A stretch of DNA of 64,000 nucleotides, from positions 7,867,689-7,931,688 of the forward strand of contig CALNVZ010003434.1 in the NCBI GenBank assembly GCA_940671915.1, read 5' to 3'. The position numbers and the translations under genes are program-made. This DNA is from Paracentrotus lividus. Lineage: Eukaryota > Echinodermata > Echinoidea > Camarodonta > Echinidae. Position 1 is the first letter of the stretch, and each line of letters opens with the position of its first letter. Of the stretch, positions 1-12,064 are shown one piece after another. Under the pieces are notes generated by a model. That model worked only from the letters and a program-made list of their open reading frames with translations, was not told the DNA's origin and searched no databases.

Positions 1-82
1 GCAAGAGTTCCTTTTGCGACAGCTACCCAAATTCAAAAATATACATGTGGAAATTGTTTCTAATAATATTTTAAACATAGAC

Positions 83-108
83 TAGGGTTAGGGTTATGGT
101 TAGGGTTA
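83..108 (+). repeat. Interstitial telomere-like run
   Basis: About four imperfect TTAGGG hexamers (TAGGGTTAGGGTTATGG and so on) lie inside the TIR element. TTAGGG is the common animal telomere repeat. The run is too short to be a telomere and is probably part of the element. Confidence 0.6.
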
Positions 109-195
109 TATTTAAAAAAAAGAAGATATTTTAATAATAAAAAAAAAATAACAAAAAAATACAACTTCCAGTTTATTTAGTCAAAAAACACAAGA

Positions 196-270
196 GGAAT
201 AGCGGGAGTCGAACCCGAGTCACCAGCGTCACTGTCTCACTCTCACACCACTACACCAACGAGACGGCTT
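196..270 (-). pseudogene. tRNA-like sequence (SINE head or tRNA pseudogene)
   Basis: Read on the minus strand, the segment has an A-box-like stretch (GTTGGTGTAGTGGT) followed by a perfect B box (GGTTCGACTCC). The B box sits in a T-arm hairpin (203-217) with the stem CGGG/CCCG. The acceptor ends do not pair well and the anticodon stem is poor, so it is not a working tRNA. The 5' half resembles the Asp/Glu/Gly/Val type of A box. It lies wholly inside the TIR element at 3-429. Confidence 0.55.
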
Positions 271-429
271 GCGCACTGCCGAGGATTTTTTTAATTTTTG
301 AATCAATTTTGAATAGCAAAAGGTTGACGTCCGATAAATTATAGAGACGCATGCGCACAGGTGTGTTGTTATCGATTTATTTATTTATTTTTATTTTTTT
401 TTTGAGTGGCTGTCGCAAGAGGAACTCTT

Positions 430-1428
430 TCCTTTGATTCTTTACATGAATATATTCAATGATACTAATTATTGATCATCATATCATAACTATAATCATT
501 CAGCACACCATCCGAGTATAGAGCGTGTTCTGCAACTACAAATTACTAGTATTCCATGATATAAGCATACAACTAACGTGGAATTGAGCATGTGGGGCTA
601 CAATAAAATTTAACATAACAATTTCTTCCCTGTTCGGGATTCGCGTTAAAAATAGAATATTACATAAACTTACCTTGGTCTTTAAAAGCATTTTCAACGA
701 TATCCTGAGATGGATCTAATTCTTGGGCGATGCATTCGATGTCGTTTTGTTTTTACCATGTCGGCATGTGTCCGTGTGGTTTGACCGCGAATCACTGTTA
801 CGTGCGCCGTAGGCCTAGCCTCTGACCATAAATAAGTCATTTGTAGGTCTACATGTCATTTGTTAGTCATGTGACCAATGTAAATAAGTCATTTGTTAAA
901 TGTCGTGTTTATATTGGTCAAAATGACTTACCTAAACTAGTCTTGACTGAGGTAATTAAGTCACTGAGACTGGACTAAAATAAATTAGTCGTTTTGACTC
1001 ATTTATAAGCACCAATGACTAATTTATGTTTACAGTGTACGCAGGCCACCACATCAGACGACAGGGAGGTTAGTGTTATATCTTTTCAATAACTCCCAAC
1101 CTTCAAATCATATGCATACTTATACGGTAAGTCATATATATCATTAAAACGGATTCATGTAATAATATTAGTACAACCATTTGAAGTGAATTATTTTATT
1201 TTATTTATTTACTAGAGTATAGTTAATTATTATTTGATTATATTACTTTGTATATTACAAGGGGTAGTCGAAGACAAATCACTTGTGATTCTTCAGCACC
1301 CATCTGCAATTGCATAATAATCGTTCGTTAATTTTTAATTTTGTTTTTAATATCTAAAATGAATATTTGGGATATGATGTCGTCGGCGAGTTCCTACATG
1401 GCAGTCGCCACAGACAAGGGACAGTAAA
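430..1428. other. No gene seen; AT-rich with repeated AAGTCATTTGT motifs
   Basis: There is no convincing reading frame. Between about 820 and 1030 the motif AAGTCATTTGT and its complement-like form AATGACTAATTTA recur in both orientations. This could be the remains of a small inverted-repeat element, but the ends are not clear. A TTATTT-rich stretch lies near 1195-1215. Confidence 0.5.
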
Positions 1429-1627
1429 GGGCCTGTCCCACAGGCGGCGATCGTTGTGGCGACAACCTGATAATTTCATAATTATAAGGAGGTAATCTTT
1501 AAAAAGGCGATTATAAACCTACATACGACTCTATCTAAGCTAGGCAACAACAACAACTTGCTACCACACTCACAACAGCAAGATCGCCAGTTGTCGCAGC
1601 AACGATCGCCTCCAGTGGGACAGCCCC
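1429..1627. mobile_element. 199-bp TIR element (MITE)
   Basis: The left end GGGCCTGTCCCACAGGCGG and the complement of the right end (GGGGCTGTCCCACTGGAGG) match over roughly 40 bp, with GGCGATCGTTG shared inside. The middle is short and AT-rich with no coding capacity. Flanks are A-rich (TAAA on the left, TTAAAG on the right), so the exact duplication is uncertain. Confidence 0.7.
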
Positions 1628-1722
1628 TTAAAGGTATGTAGTATAACAGAGAGAAATATACATGTTTTATCAGAATACGCAAAAAAGAATGATAAATAGT
1701 TATTGACTGTGGAATTTTTATA

Positions 1723-1850
1723 TACGGGGTGTGTAAAAAATGAAATCCCAATCTGATCATTACTAATTTCAAAAATATTACTGTGGTGATTATGACGTTT
1801 ATATCATTGGAAAGTGCCATACCTCTCTCACGTATGTTCGTAGCGGCAAG
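1723..1850 (+). repeat. Partial copy of the 221-bp dispersed repeat (family P)
   Basis: It starts TACGGGGTGTGTAAAAAATG and goes on through 'AATTTCAAAAATATTAC' and 'GTGGTGATTATGACG'. The same order of words is seen at 63031 onward and, inverted, at the right end of the 44.4-kb copy. Similarity is lost after about 1845. From about 1888 to 1935 a GAACAATGCCAT-type motif is repeated three to four times. Confidence 0.6.
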
Positions 1851-1988
1851 ACTTATCGGGTCGCCATGTTGAAAATAATCACGGCACCTGAACAATGCCA
1901 TGAACAACTGAACAATGCCATTACATGAACAATGCCGCACGCACACGCCTGATCCTAATGAATATTCATGATGCATAGTCCCACGCTA

Positions 1989-2494
1989 TGTATTTTGTGT
2001 ATGTAATTAAACGACGATTTACAAAAAAGCACACAAAATACATCTTTACCAAATATCACAGAAACATCGTAGATATACTTTTAAATAAGATACAAGATAC
2101 GAGATAGGCACAGAAATTCAGAGAAGACGACGAACTGGGTTGAAAGTTAGAAGTTCCAAAAATCAAATTATGATAGTAGGCTTGCCTCAATTACGTAATT
2201 CATCTAATTAGTTTGTAATTGCCTTTGAAGCCTGATTACCTAAATTGTTTATATCGATGGAAGATTAAGGGGAAACGTGACCAAATTCGTAAGAAGAACA
2301 TTTTAAATCTCATTAGATATTTTACGGGAAAAATTATTTAAAAAAATTCAGCCTTGGAGTGAGACAACCTCGCATGACCTTGTTAGCATAATGATACATT
2401 GTCCCACAAAATGTATTTTGTGCAAGTAATTAAACGACGATTTACAGAAAAGCACACAAAATACATCTTTACCAAATATCACAGCAACATCGTA
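1989..2494. repeat. Repeat bounded by two direct ~83-bp copies
   Basis: The stretches 1989-2071 and 2412-2494 are near-identical direct repeats. Each opens with ATGTATTTTGTG and contains its complement CACAAAATACAT, so each can also form a small hairpin. Between them, 2086-2365 matches 4312-4579 in the same orientation. No coding capacity. It may be a composite of two small repeats or an insertion between duplicated ends. Confidence 0.6.
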
Positions 2495-3245
2495 TTACAT
2501 ATCAATTCTAAAGCAAAGCGAACGCGGCCATAGACATTTTGTATTTTGCACAGTTTTTTCACTTTGTTTTCTTGATTATGGCGAGCAACTACCTTTTCAA
2601 GAGAAATGATCAACTTGAATAAGTACGCTAAGATCTGAATTTTTCAAATAGGAATAACTTATTGCAAAGGGAAAAAAAGTCCTGTCACTTGTGTCAATTC
2701 GAAATCCTAGTCAGATCAAATTCCTGTAACAATATGCCAATTTTGTTCTCAAAATAGCTCATACGCTGCATAGTCATCTTCCTCGATTACGCAAATTATA
2801 TTACACCTTAATGATCAAGCAGTTTTTAAAAGCTTGAATTCTCAGCTTTCCAAATATGGTACATTCATGTTCGATGGTTTAAAAAAAGTCCTGTCACTTT
2901 GAACATTATCAACGAAATCTTTACTCGATGGTCAATATTTCGCATATACATGTCATACGGTAGACGGTCTTCGCAAGATGTGACAAGATCACTATTATAT
3001 CATAAATCGTAGGAACATCAATCTATGTGAAATAAAGATTCTGAATTACAACTTTAACACAATTGGTGTTATAGGTTGCCAAAATGTCTTTTTTCCCCAA
3101 CTGGTCTGAAGCATCTACCTACGAAAACTATGATAAAAGTTCAATTATTTATTTCATGTCCATGACTAATTTGCTCCCGAATGGATCGACTGACAATACC
3201 ATTTACCACAGGAAGTTTCTTAGGCGAGTTTTTGTACGCTAAGTA
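2495..3245. other. No gene seen
   Basis: AT-rich sequence with no supported gene. A short phrase, AAAAAAGTCCTGTCACTT, occurs twice (near 2675 and 2884), which hints at another old repeat. Confidence 0.5.
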
Positions 3246-4086
3246 GGGGAGACCGGGTATGAAGTTACACGGTCATTTTTACAGTTCTCAGTGTGCTAAG
3301 TTGGAACAAGAGAGTTCGTGCTAACTGGCATCTATATACAGCCTACACATAGCTGTGATGAATTGCCGGTCGTGGGTTTCTCCGTGTTTTATTAAAAAGT
3401 AAATCAACAAAAAACCATTTTTACAGTTACAATTGAATTTTTGACAAAAATTTAAATTGTAATAGTTCTTACAACTGAAGGCACATGATGAAAGTCTGGT
3501 ATTATGAATATAGTACATATGTCTACTAATATACCCTGAGCCATGCCCTGTAATCTGCCTAATGGCTTTTCTACAGTTGATTTTATGTGTAAAATCACCC
3601 ATGGGGTAGGTTGTTACAACAACCTACCTCATGTCGATGTAACAACCTACCCCCAATTGCATTACAACATCTTAAAGTAATTTTGTTTCAATTTTCAGGG
3701 GTTAATATTTGATATTTCTATTATTACTTTAGTCTATTCTAGAGCTCTACGATTTTCGGTTAACGACACCAAAGAAACTGGAAAGTTGAAACAAAAGTAT
3801 GGTATAAGAGATTTACTCATTTTACAAAATTACCCGTATGTACTGTAACAATTTACCACCCGTATGGTGTAACAACTACCCCGTATACAAGGGGTAGGTT
3901 GTTACAAAAAAATGGCTTCATTAATTAAGCTGTAGTTAATTAGTGTTTACATGTTTTCAGTTTATGTGCCTCAGTTTTAGCCAACATAATAGGCTAACTA
4001 CAGAGCCCAAAAGGAGTGTGTGAGTACTTTCATTAGAATTATCTGGCCAAAATGTGAATTTTGTAACGTCCATACCCGGTCTCCCC
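3246..4086. mobile_element. TA-flanked TIR element, copy A (841 bp)
   Basis: The ends are GGGGAGACCGGGTATG and the exact complement CATACCCGGTCTCCCC, each flanked by TA, as expected for a TA target duplication. A second copy with the same ends and closely similar interior lies at 55612-56461. The inside carries GTAACAACCTACCCC-like words several times in both orientations, including a hairpin at 3600-3633. There is no transposase frame, so it is non-autonomous. TA duplications suit Tc1/mariner-like elements, but other superfamilies also use TA. Confidence 0.85.
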
Positions 4087-4311
4087 TAATAATTGTATGC
4101 AGTTCTTAATCGGTCGCTTCCCGCCGTTAGCGCGGTTTGTTGACATTAATGTAGAGCCGTATAATTTTCATGCGCCGCTCAGCTGTATTTCTCATGAATG
4201 TAATGTTGCGTTTCCCCTCCTCAAATAATGGACGCGTCTTTATGTTAAGATTTAATGTCATACGTTAGATTTACATTTCACGTGGAGTAGAGTTGATATG
4301 TACTATCACAT

Positions 4312-4579
4312 TAGATACAAGATACCAGATAGTCACATAAATTCAGAGAAGACGACAAATTGATGAAAGTTAAAATCAAATTATTATAGTAGCCTTGCTT
4401 CAATTACGTTAATCATGAAATGAGTTTGTAATTGCCTTTGGAGGCTGATTACCTAAATTGTTTATTTAGAGGGAAATTTTAGGAGATTACATGACCAAAT
4501 GCGTAAGTAGACCATTTTAAATCTCAATAGATATTTTACTGAAAGTTTTAAGAAATTATTTCAACCTTGGAGAAAGACA
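4312..4579 (+). repeat. Second copy of the repeat at 2086-2365
   Basis: It shares long stretches with 2086-2365, such as AATTCAGAGAAGACGAC, AGTTTGTAATTGCCTTTG and GATTACCTAAATTGTTTAT, in the same order and direction. Non-coding; family unknown. Confidence 0.65.
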
Positions 4580-4679
4580 AAAAGAGAAAATAATCAGCGG
4601 CCTCTTGCGCCCATGCCTATATATCTGTCAACATGGCCCCGCCTTCAGTTCCCCCATTGGTTGTACATATAATGAACAT

Positions 4680-5110
4680 ACGTGCTCTCAGCTCAACAAT
4701 ATTACGCATCACTGAACCCCATTGTTCTGAATATGTCTTGCAAAAAATGTGAGTGGTTCACTTTGATTCGTACTTCTTGCACTATCCACAGCGAACTGCT
4801 TTGAACATGTTGAATGCTATATTCTGTCCGCGCTGACCTTCGTCTCCCGGACGTTCCTTTAAAGTTTAGGCTTGTTCCTTCAACTGCATATTTGCTTACA
4901 TTAAGCCAGGAACTTCCTGGTTTAAAAGTATCATGAAACTAGAAGTTATCTGCTAACACAGCAGGAATTTCGTTAGGTGTGTCCGGAGAGAAAAAAAACC
5001 CTAAAAAATTAGACTATCAAAACTAATACGCAGTTGAAGGTACAATCTTTAAGTTCCGGGAGACGATGGTTAGCGAAGACAGAAGGAACATTCAAGGCAG
5101 TTCAGAAGTA
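4680..5110. mobile_element. Palindromic repeat element (family P with inner hairpin)
   Basis: The left part carries the family P words (GCATCACTGAACCCCATTG, TGAGTGGTTCACTTTGATT). The inner part is an inverted repeat: the left arm with TCGTCTCCCGGACGTTCC and CTTGTTCCTTCAACTGC is mirrored by CGCAGTTGAAGG and CCGGGAGACGA. The same inner hairpin is found at 44438-44880. The outer ends are eroded. Confidence 0.6.
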
Positions 5111-6285
5111 TGATATGGAATAAGCTTGAAGGACCAATATCCAACCCATATATAGAATTTACCAAAAGTCAAAGAGAAACAATACAGCAACATCACATTT
5201 CAATCTAAAAAAAAAAAAAAAAAAAGAGTGGAAATTGTGCTAGCGAAATCTGAGATTTCACTTTGAATTGATTAGTTTCATCTTAAAAAAAAAAAAGAGA
5301 GAAAAAAAAAAATCTTTTTTTAAAACCCATACTGATCTGGGCACCACTGCTTAAAACTTACATAATAATGATGGCAACTAATATATGCCATCAATTGTAA
5401 CTACCATGGAGATCTTGATTTTGAATTTTGAATTTACCATGGTAGCTACTACTGATGGTGCAGTAACCATTTTATGGTATTAGTTTAGTGCAACGGGGCA
5501 TCATTTATTCCACTTTTTGAAATAATTACAACTGACCTTGTTCCTGACGAACTTCCCTTTTTAACTAATAAACATGCACATTGGGATGGGGTTGGTTACA
5601 CAGCTGATAATGCAAAACCAGATAGAGATTATGGAACAAAAATAATCTAGGCCATGTACATTAAATAATGATATAAATGTCAACTTTTGACAAACTACCT
5701 ACGTCAAAAGAATTATCCATACACTTAAACGGTGCATCAAAAGTATTTGGCGGATAAGAAAGTTATGAATAACATAGCCATTTATCACTCCTTACACCTA
5801 CGCGTATTACAGACAGAATTATCTAACATCAATTTATGAATTATGTGTTCAATACCTTTTTATGTATGAAACACTTTTTCGGCGTTCTTTATGCCATACA
5901 CAAGAGTGTCTCATTCTCAATAATCCGGTATACAATACGCATTTAGATAAAAGTTCGGCATTTACCTACTTACCTTTTCTGGGACGCCAGGAGATATTAT
6001 AGGATTTAAATTATGATATAAATAAACGAAACTATAAAATAAGACAATTTTGGAGGTAACATGAATCTAAATGACTTTTAAAAAAAGTCTAAAAAGACCT
6101 ATTTCTAGTTAATGTTAAAAATTTCGTTAAAAATATTCAGTAACTTTGAAGGGAGTAAGGTATATTGAGAGCTGATAACATAAAATCTTTTTTGTGTGTG
6201 CAAAAAAGGAATTTTTTTCTTCCCCCGATGATAATCTTTTTGCTTAAAAAAGGTGACAGTTACCTTCATTTTAAGAGGATAATTT
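5111..6285. other. No gene seen; A-rich tracts
   Basis: The only marked features are homopolymer A tracts at about 5207-5225 and 5285-5312. No reading frame of note on either strand. Confidence 0.5.
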
Positions 6286-6355
6286 TGTATTTAGCTGCGC
6301 CTCTGAATAGTGTATTAGATAGACGGCGCATTATAAATGCTTAATATTATTATTC
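6286..6355 (+). repeat. LINE/SINE 3'-tail-like sequence
   Basis: A GGCGCATTATAAATGCTTAAT phrase runs into ATTATTATT. The pattern (GCGC, TATAAATG, then an ATT-repeat tail) is what L2/CR1-like 3' ends and their SINEs look like, and it resembles 38700-38765. The body cannot be recognised. Confidence 0.35.
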
Positions 6356-8245
6356 TGCTCACTTAACTTTCCCAGACGGCAGTGACATTCAAAGCGTTAG
6401 GCAACATGTAAAGTGTATGACATCCTTTTCGATTTACTATGAATCGTATGAGGAACTTGAGGTGCGATTATTTATCGGCTTTTTAATCGAACACCTTTAA
6501 GATTGTCTTCGGACCTTCATTTAAATAACCCCAAAATTATTCTAGCCCAAAAATCGATAAGACACCACGGCCCTGATGTAGGGAATGATTTACCCGAAAA
6601 CATTAATCACCTTGAAAAAAAGAAAGAAAAAAAAAAAGAAAAAAAAAAACGCGATTGTTTATCAGTTAGAATTAATGGCAGCAATCTAAAAACATTTCTA
6701 TGCGAAATTATTCTTTACAAATTGAAAGTCTTATCAGATACATTTTAAAAATCATCTTAAGATTTGCACCCCTGCAATTCCGAACACTCTCATGGCACCT
6801 TACAATTTTAATTAGGCACGGGTGTTTGGAAGCACGTCGGATGTGGTATACGGGAAATGAATACATTCACATCACGTTCAACATAACAAAATAATGATTT
6901 TCAAGCCAATGTGGGCTACCTAATTGGTAGGCTTGCAACGTACGAACACTTTTTTACTAGTAGAGACGACCACTCATGTGTTAAACCGCTACTACATGCA
7001 CTGCGTGCGAGAAAAAAAGTAGGTCTAACTTTGAGAGCCTCGGATTAAACATGTATAGCTTAGGTGACATCGATTCTTATTTCTAGTCTAAGAGTAACTC
7101 ATATTCTGTTTGAGAGCACCAGTATACCTGTCATGTAAAGGGCGATTGGACACCTGCGCTTTAAGAATCTTGTGTCAAAATTGTCTTTTACTAAGTTAAG
7201 GCAGGAGAAATATCCATTTAAAAATTCCGAGTAATCCTTTTTTCCTTGTTAATGGACTCGAGAAGGCTTACCTCAAACAATGAATGAATGGATGATGAGG
7301 AAACTATGGGTTGATTTTTAAAAACTTTTTTTAAAACTTGGTGCAAGGAGAATTTGATACTGATGTTTTAAAGCCGAAATGCTCAATAAAATTATCCATG
7401 AAAGCACATGTATAAGTTTGGTATCATCGGACAAAACATGACGTATTATTTAAGTGAAAAAAAATTAACGTCACATAAGTTATAAATTTTGGTTTACTTT
7501 TTTTTTCTGGGACGTACTGTATATCCAGGCGCATGCACCTGCACGTGTCACCCATGTGTTTGTTTTAATGTTTTAATCTTCTTGCGCGGTAAATCGATTG
7601 GAAACTGTTTAAATATTAAAAAGTACATTTGGTTTTTAAAAGAAATTCACTAACGCCTAGTTGCACTTTCATGTGAAGAATGGGAGGGCATATTCAAACA
7701 AAGTACAATTGTAAAGTTGTAAGGACTTCTAATTCATTTCGATGGTAATGAATGGAAAATGAAGACAAATTGAGGAAAATTCGGCATACGCAGTAAGCAA
7801 TAAATGAAATTCTACGATTGAGCGAGTCCTTCTTCCAATTTGAAAGAGGGAGGAGGAGGAGAAGAAGAAGAAAAAGGTTTTAGAAGAACGAGAAATCAAA
7901 AAGGAATGAAGGGGGGCATGTTTCTAATAAAGGTATAGACATGTCAGACGACATTCGAGAGAAGAGTACGATGGGGGAATATTGGGAGTTGAATTGAGCG
8001 AGGAGAGAAATTGCGCGAGAATCATTAAAATCGATGGAGAGAATGTGGTGAATTGGACACCCCAATAAGTCGTCTGACACCAACATACAGGCGGGTAACC
8101 TGTAGCAACGGGATTTCTGTTTCCATCATCTTATCGAATTGTGCTTCCTGCGCAGTCCAATTCTTTCCTACTTCAGATATATTAGCCTCTGCCTCCAAGG
8201 GGTAGGTTGGGAGGGTTTGTGGGTAGGGGTGAGAAATACATGGAG
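6356..8245. other. No gene seen
   Basis: The open frames here are short and A- or purine-rich (for example lysine runs from the AAAGAAAAAA tract at 6615-6650). GA-rich tracts lie near 7845-7880. Nothing supports a gene. Confidence 0.5.
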
Positions 8246-8505
8246 AGGGAGAGAGAGAGTGAGTGTGTGTGTTTTATTTGTCTGTGTGTGTGGGTGAGTG
8301 TGTGCGTGTTACGTGTGCGTGTGTGTATGTGTTTGTGTGTGAGTGAGAATGTGTGTTTGTGTGTGTGTTTGGCAGTTAGAAAAAGGAGCATGAAGGCCAT
8401 CTGCACTTTTTACAAAATCAAATATAAAAGAGAACTAAATTGGTTCTAAAACACCCACAAAAACCCACACCCTCACACACACACAGCACACAAACACACA
8501 TCTAG
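8246..8505. repeat. (GT)n tract followed by (CA)n tract
   Basis: An imperfect GT/GTGC-rich microsatellite runs from about 8255 to 8370. A CA-rich tract (about 8450-8505) follows after an 80-bp spacer. The apparent frames on both strands over this stretch are products of the microsatellite. Confidence 0.8.
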
Positions 8506-10625
8506 CGACATCATTGATCAGATAAGATGTATTCATAATTTAAAGCGAATTACATAATGCTAAGTATATTACATCAGGGATTAAGCTACTGACGATTCAT
8601 CTTACCTGGATAGACTTCAAGAGACTTCGGGACTATATGAGAAATGCCCACATTAGGAAACACATCTTCATCTCGCTCTCTCTTTGACTGGATCTACTTT
8701 CTCTGCAAAAGAGAAGTAAAACGAAATATTTGAAATTAGATGGCCAGCTGACATTGATGACAGATGTGTCAGTAGTAGATACTCTTTGAGCACAAGTTAT
8801 TTTTCGATTAATATCCACTGTATTCCCTATCTGCAACTGGAGACGTATTTTCATGTCAACTCTCCACATATCAAATAAGTCTAGTTTTCCATACATTCTG
8901 TTAAACCTATTTTGATTTTTAATTACATAAAGAACAATTGATGTTTGTTTTATAGTTTCAAACAGAGATTTAACAATATTCTGGAAAAAGAATGTATTCT
9001 TTGTGCCCCATATATTCGCCTTCTTGTATGTCTATCCATCAATCTTTAAAGAGGTTTTCCCAAAGTTGCCTCTTGAAGAGAGACTTAAAAGCACATGAGT
9101 GTTTATTACTAAGAAAACAAAATCTAAGAGAAAGGGAAACACATCGAAGGGTTACCTGGACTTTTAAAATCGATGCTAACGAACGTACAAGAACTCTTCT
9201 CAAACCCTGAAATTGGAACGATGGACAGTCATTGGCCTCATTTCCTGAGTAAAATCAGAACGAGTTTAATGGGTGGAAATCTGAACAGCGGAAGCATGAA
9301 GAATGTTTATGCCCATCATCAGGGAATTAAGGTGATGTGAATTTCATACGCATTAAATTTTGTTATCTTCTTTATCTGCGGGATAAAAAGTGCACTAAGG
9401 CACATTTGGTAAATCGTAGATTAACTGTTTTGCAGTCTTGGAGACATGTTACAAACAATATTGCACTTCAATGTATTTTTTAAAACAAATATCTCGTCAA
9501 TTAATAATCACTAACCAACTCGATATAAAAGAATCAACTTATAATTCTTCTTATTATTCCAAAGATTCCATGCGCACTTATGCGATGACGCCCTAGTTTC
9601 TTGTCCTTCTTTTACGTGTTCATTATCAACTTCGAGGGAGGCGTACCTATTTTATATTCTATAAATTTAGCTTCAACTAGACAATTTTTTAGAACTGCTC
9701 CTCCTGCATTGTGTGTCGTTTGAGAACAAAATGTGTTTCACTCTCACGCGCTGTTGTCATGATATTGATACTGAAATTTAGAAGATGGAGAAAAGGTTGA
9801 CTGAAAGTACAACGAGTTTAACATGTTGTGGGAAATTGAATTATAATGACAATCCAAAAACAAAAAAGTTATACATGCTTTATCGTGACACGTCGAAATC
9901 AACCAGTTTTTACACGTAGCACTTTATAGATTTCGTTACATTAACACGTTTTTACTGTTTCAACCGAGTCAATATTCATCATGCCATTTTTTGTTAAATT
10001 GTAGTATCAGTTTACAGAGCTTGATTTTATAGGTCACAATCATATGGGCATATTCAATAATGGCTTATACAACCTGAATTAAATTACTCCAGCTGTTTTT
10101 ATACTAATATAATTCACATTATTCCTATCGAAGGATTTTCTCTCACAAGACGTTCAGAAGTTTCCTTAAATTTTAAAGGATCATCTGATGGTTTGCTAAG
10201 TCACAGTTCTCTGGAGATACCCTCACCAACCCTGACCCTTTCCCCAACTCTGCAACGAGGGAGCACACCGTGATATCTTAATGCATTCTTCATCTGTAAA
10301 ATGATTGTTTTAAATTGGTTGATACTTTCTTCCGGATCCTATAACAATCATGCAACCACCAAACGCAATCCGACCCGGTAATGGGAAAAATTATCCGATC
10401 GCTCTCTCCCGGCGATTTAACTTGTCCGTCATCATTCCCTTGTAATCCCATCGGCTGAATACGCTTTACTAAATGTATCTATTTCCTTCTTTCTAACCCA
10501 AATGAAACATTCCTTTACTATTAAAGGCATTATAACCTGACATCCCTGTAAAACCACCATCCTAGTCCTGAGGTACCATAGACTTAAAGGGATGCAGTAA
10601 CATTGAATGATATTCAAATCACATT
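8506..10625. other. No gene seen
   Basis: Ordinary AT-rich sequence. Frames of 60-90 codons are present by chance, with no recognisable domain. No clear repeat ends were found. Confidence 0.45.
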
Positions 10626-12064
10626 TATTCGATTTATTATTATTATTATTATTATTTTATTCGGCACTTTCATACATGAAATACATGATACAATATAATG
10701 GCAATGAAATATAATTGATATACATACAATTGAAAAAGGAATTGACACATTAGTTCTGTAGGCACTTATGCACCCGATAAGGCTGCCTGGAAAGAAATAG
10801 GATAACTGAATTTCCATGGCCCACAGGCCTTCCTTCCCATACCTCATCGAATGCATAAGTGCCCAACACTAAAATGTAATTAACAATAAAACAACAGTTA
10901 AAAGAGTTTAAAAGGAGATACAAAACGAGAAAATGGAATATAGGTGAGAGGAAGAAATCAGAATAAGACTGTTACAATTTTACAATATCCAGATAACTAT
11001 ATGTGAACGGAGTTGCTGGCATCTCAATAAAATGATGACGTCGAGTACAGTTGTTATAACATTATATAGTATATGGTGTTCGGGTTAATCATTAATAAAT
11101 TATTATAGTTGGTTTGTTACAAAAGATTCATGTGTGCAATTTCAGAGATATTTCTTATTTGAGTTGGATTCTCTATACAGAAAGCCTTAAACTACCTTCA
11201 AAATTTCTTTTCTAAGAACGTTTAGAACTTGCCTTATGTTTCCGAACACGATTTCCACCCTGCATTCAGGACTCAAACTTTCCCAAACTATTGGGAACCT
11301 ATGTACAGCCGTTTGGTGGAGCCTCTCCGTTCTTGCTCTTAAGTGCACAAATCTGACATCCTCCTCCGAATGCCGTTCACGAATGACAACGTTTTCTTCT
11401 ACTCCCTCACATCTAATCATGCCATACAATGTCTTGGCAAAGAAAGATACCATGAGAAATGTTCTTCTACTTTTAAGCGTGTACCAGTTTAGATGCTGTA
11501 AACGCTGATCGTATGGCATCTCCTGTCGTCGCTGTCTGAGTATCACTCGTGTTGCCCGTCGTTGAATACATTCTAACATATCACTGTGTTTCCTGGAATA
11601 AACCATCCAAGCTGGTACACCATAATCAAGGATGCAACACGAGTGACTTGTACAATGCCAGCAGCCCACGAGAAGAGACACCAGAAGAAAAACGTGTTAT
11701 AAGTCCGAGCATGCGATTACATTTAGAAACAACATAATGACATGATCATCCCAGTTAATTGTGAATTGAGAACTACTCCCAGGTATCTAATGGAACTAAC
11801 CTGTTCAATCATTACACTGTTGAGTACATACTGTGGGTTACCAACATTCTTTTTACGGGGAGCGATTCTCATAAATTTGGTTTTGCCCACATTTAATTCC
11901 ATCTTGTTATTATTGCACCATGATTCTACCCTGATCAAATCTTCTTGAAGCAGATCGGTCTCACGTGGATCTTTGATAATACGGTAGATCAAGGTATCAT
12001 CCGCAAAAAGAACACAAGAGGATTGAACAATGTCTACAATGTCATTTATGAAAATGTTAAACAA
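10626..12064 (-). mobile_element. 5'-truncated LINE (CR1/L2-like), RT C-terminal half plus 3' UTR
   Basis: On the minus strand, 12064-11740 encodes the reverse-transcriptase catalytic region: FNIFINDIVDI, then the active-site box VLFADDTLIY, then MELNVGKTKFMRI and SSIRYLGVVLNSQLT. From about 11690 the thumb and C-terminal part follows, with LLALYKSLVLHP, LDYGVPAWMVYSRKHSDML and QRLQHLNWYTLKSRR. At least two frameshifts separate these blocks, so the element is dead. The endonuclease and ORF1 are absent, as expected for 5' truncation at about 12064. The 3' UTR spans about 10660-11180 and ends in an (AAT)n tail (10632-10660, minus-strand reading), typical of CR1/L2-type elements that end in short repeats rather than poly(A). 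The clade within that group is uncertain. Confidence 0.88.

Larger units (their letters stand above)
3..429. mobile_element. Short TIR element (MITE-like) with a tRNA-like core
   Basis: The ends are inverted repeats of 21 bp with one mismatch: AAGAGTTCCTTTTGCGACAG at 3 and its complement ending at 429. The interior is AT-rich and holds a short TTAGGG-like run (83-108) and a minus-strand tRNA-like segment. There is no coding capacity, so it is a non-autonomous element. The target duplication cannot be judged because the left end sits at the window edge. Superfamily unknown. Confidence 0.7.

Noticed and set aside
820-1040. Possible inverted-repeat element with AAGTCATTTGT words
   Set aside because: The words recur in both directions, but the ends and a target duplication could not be defined.
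1482-1976. 164-codon minus-strand frame
   Set aside because: It runs through the 199-bp TIR element and the partial family P repeat; composition and content follow those repeats.
8182-8449. Histidine/threonine- and cysteine/valine-rich frames on both strands
   Set aside because: Products of the GT microsatellite.
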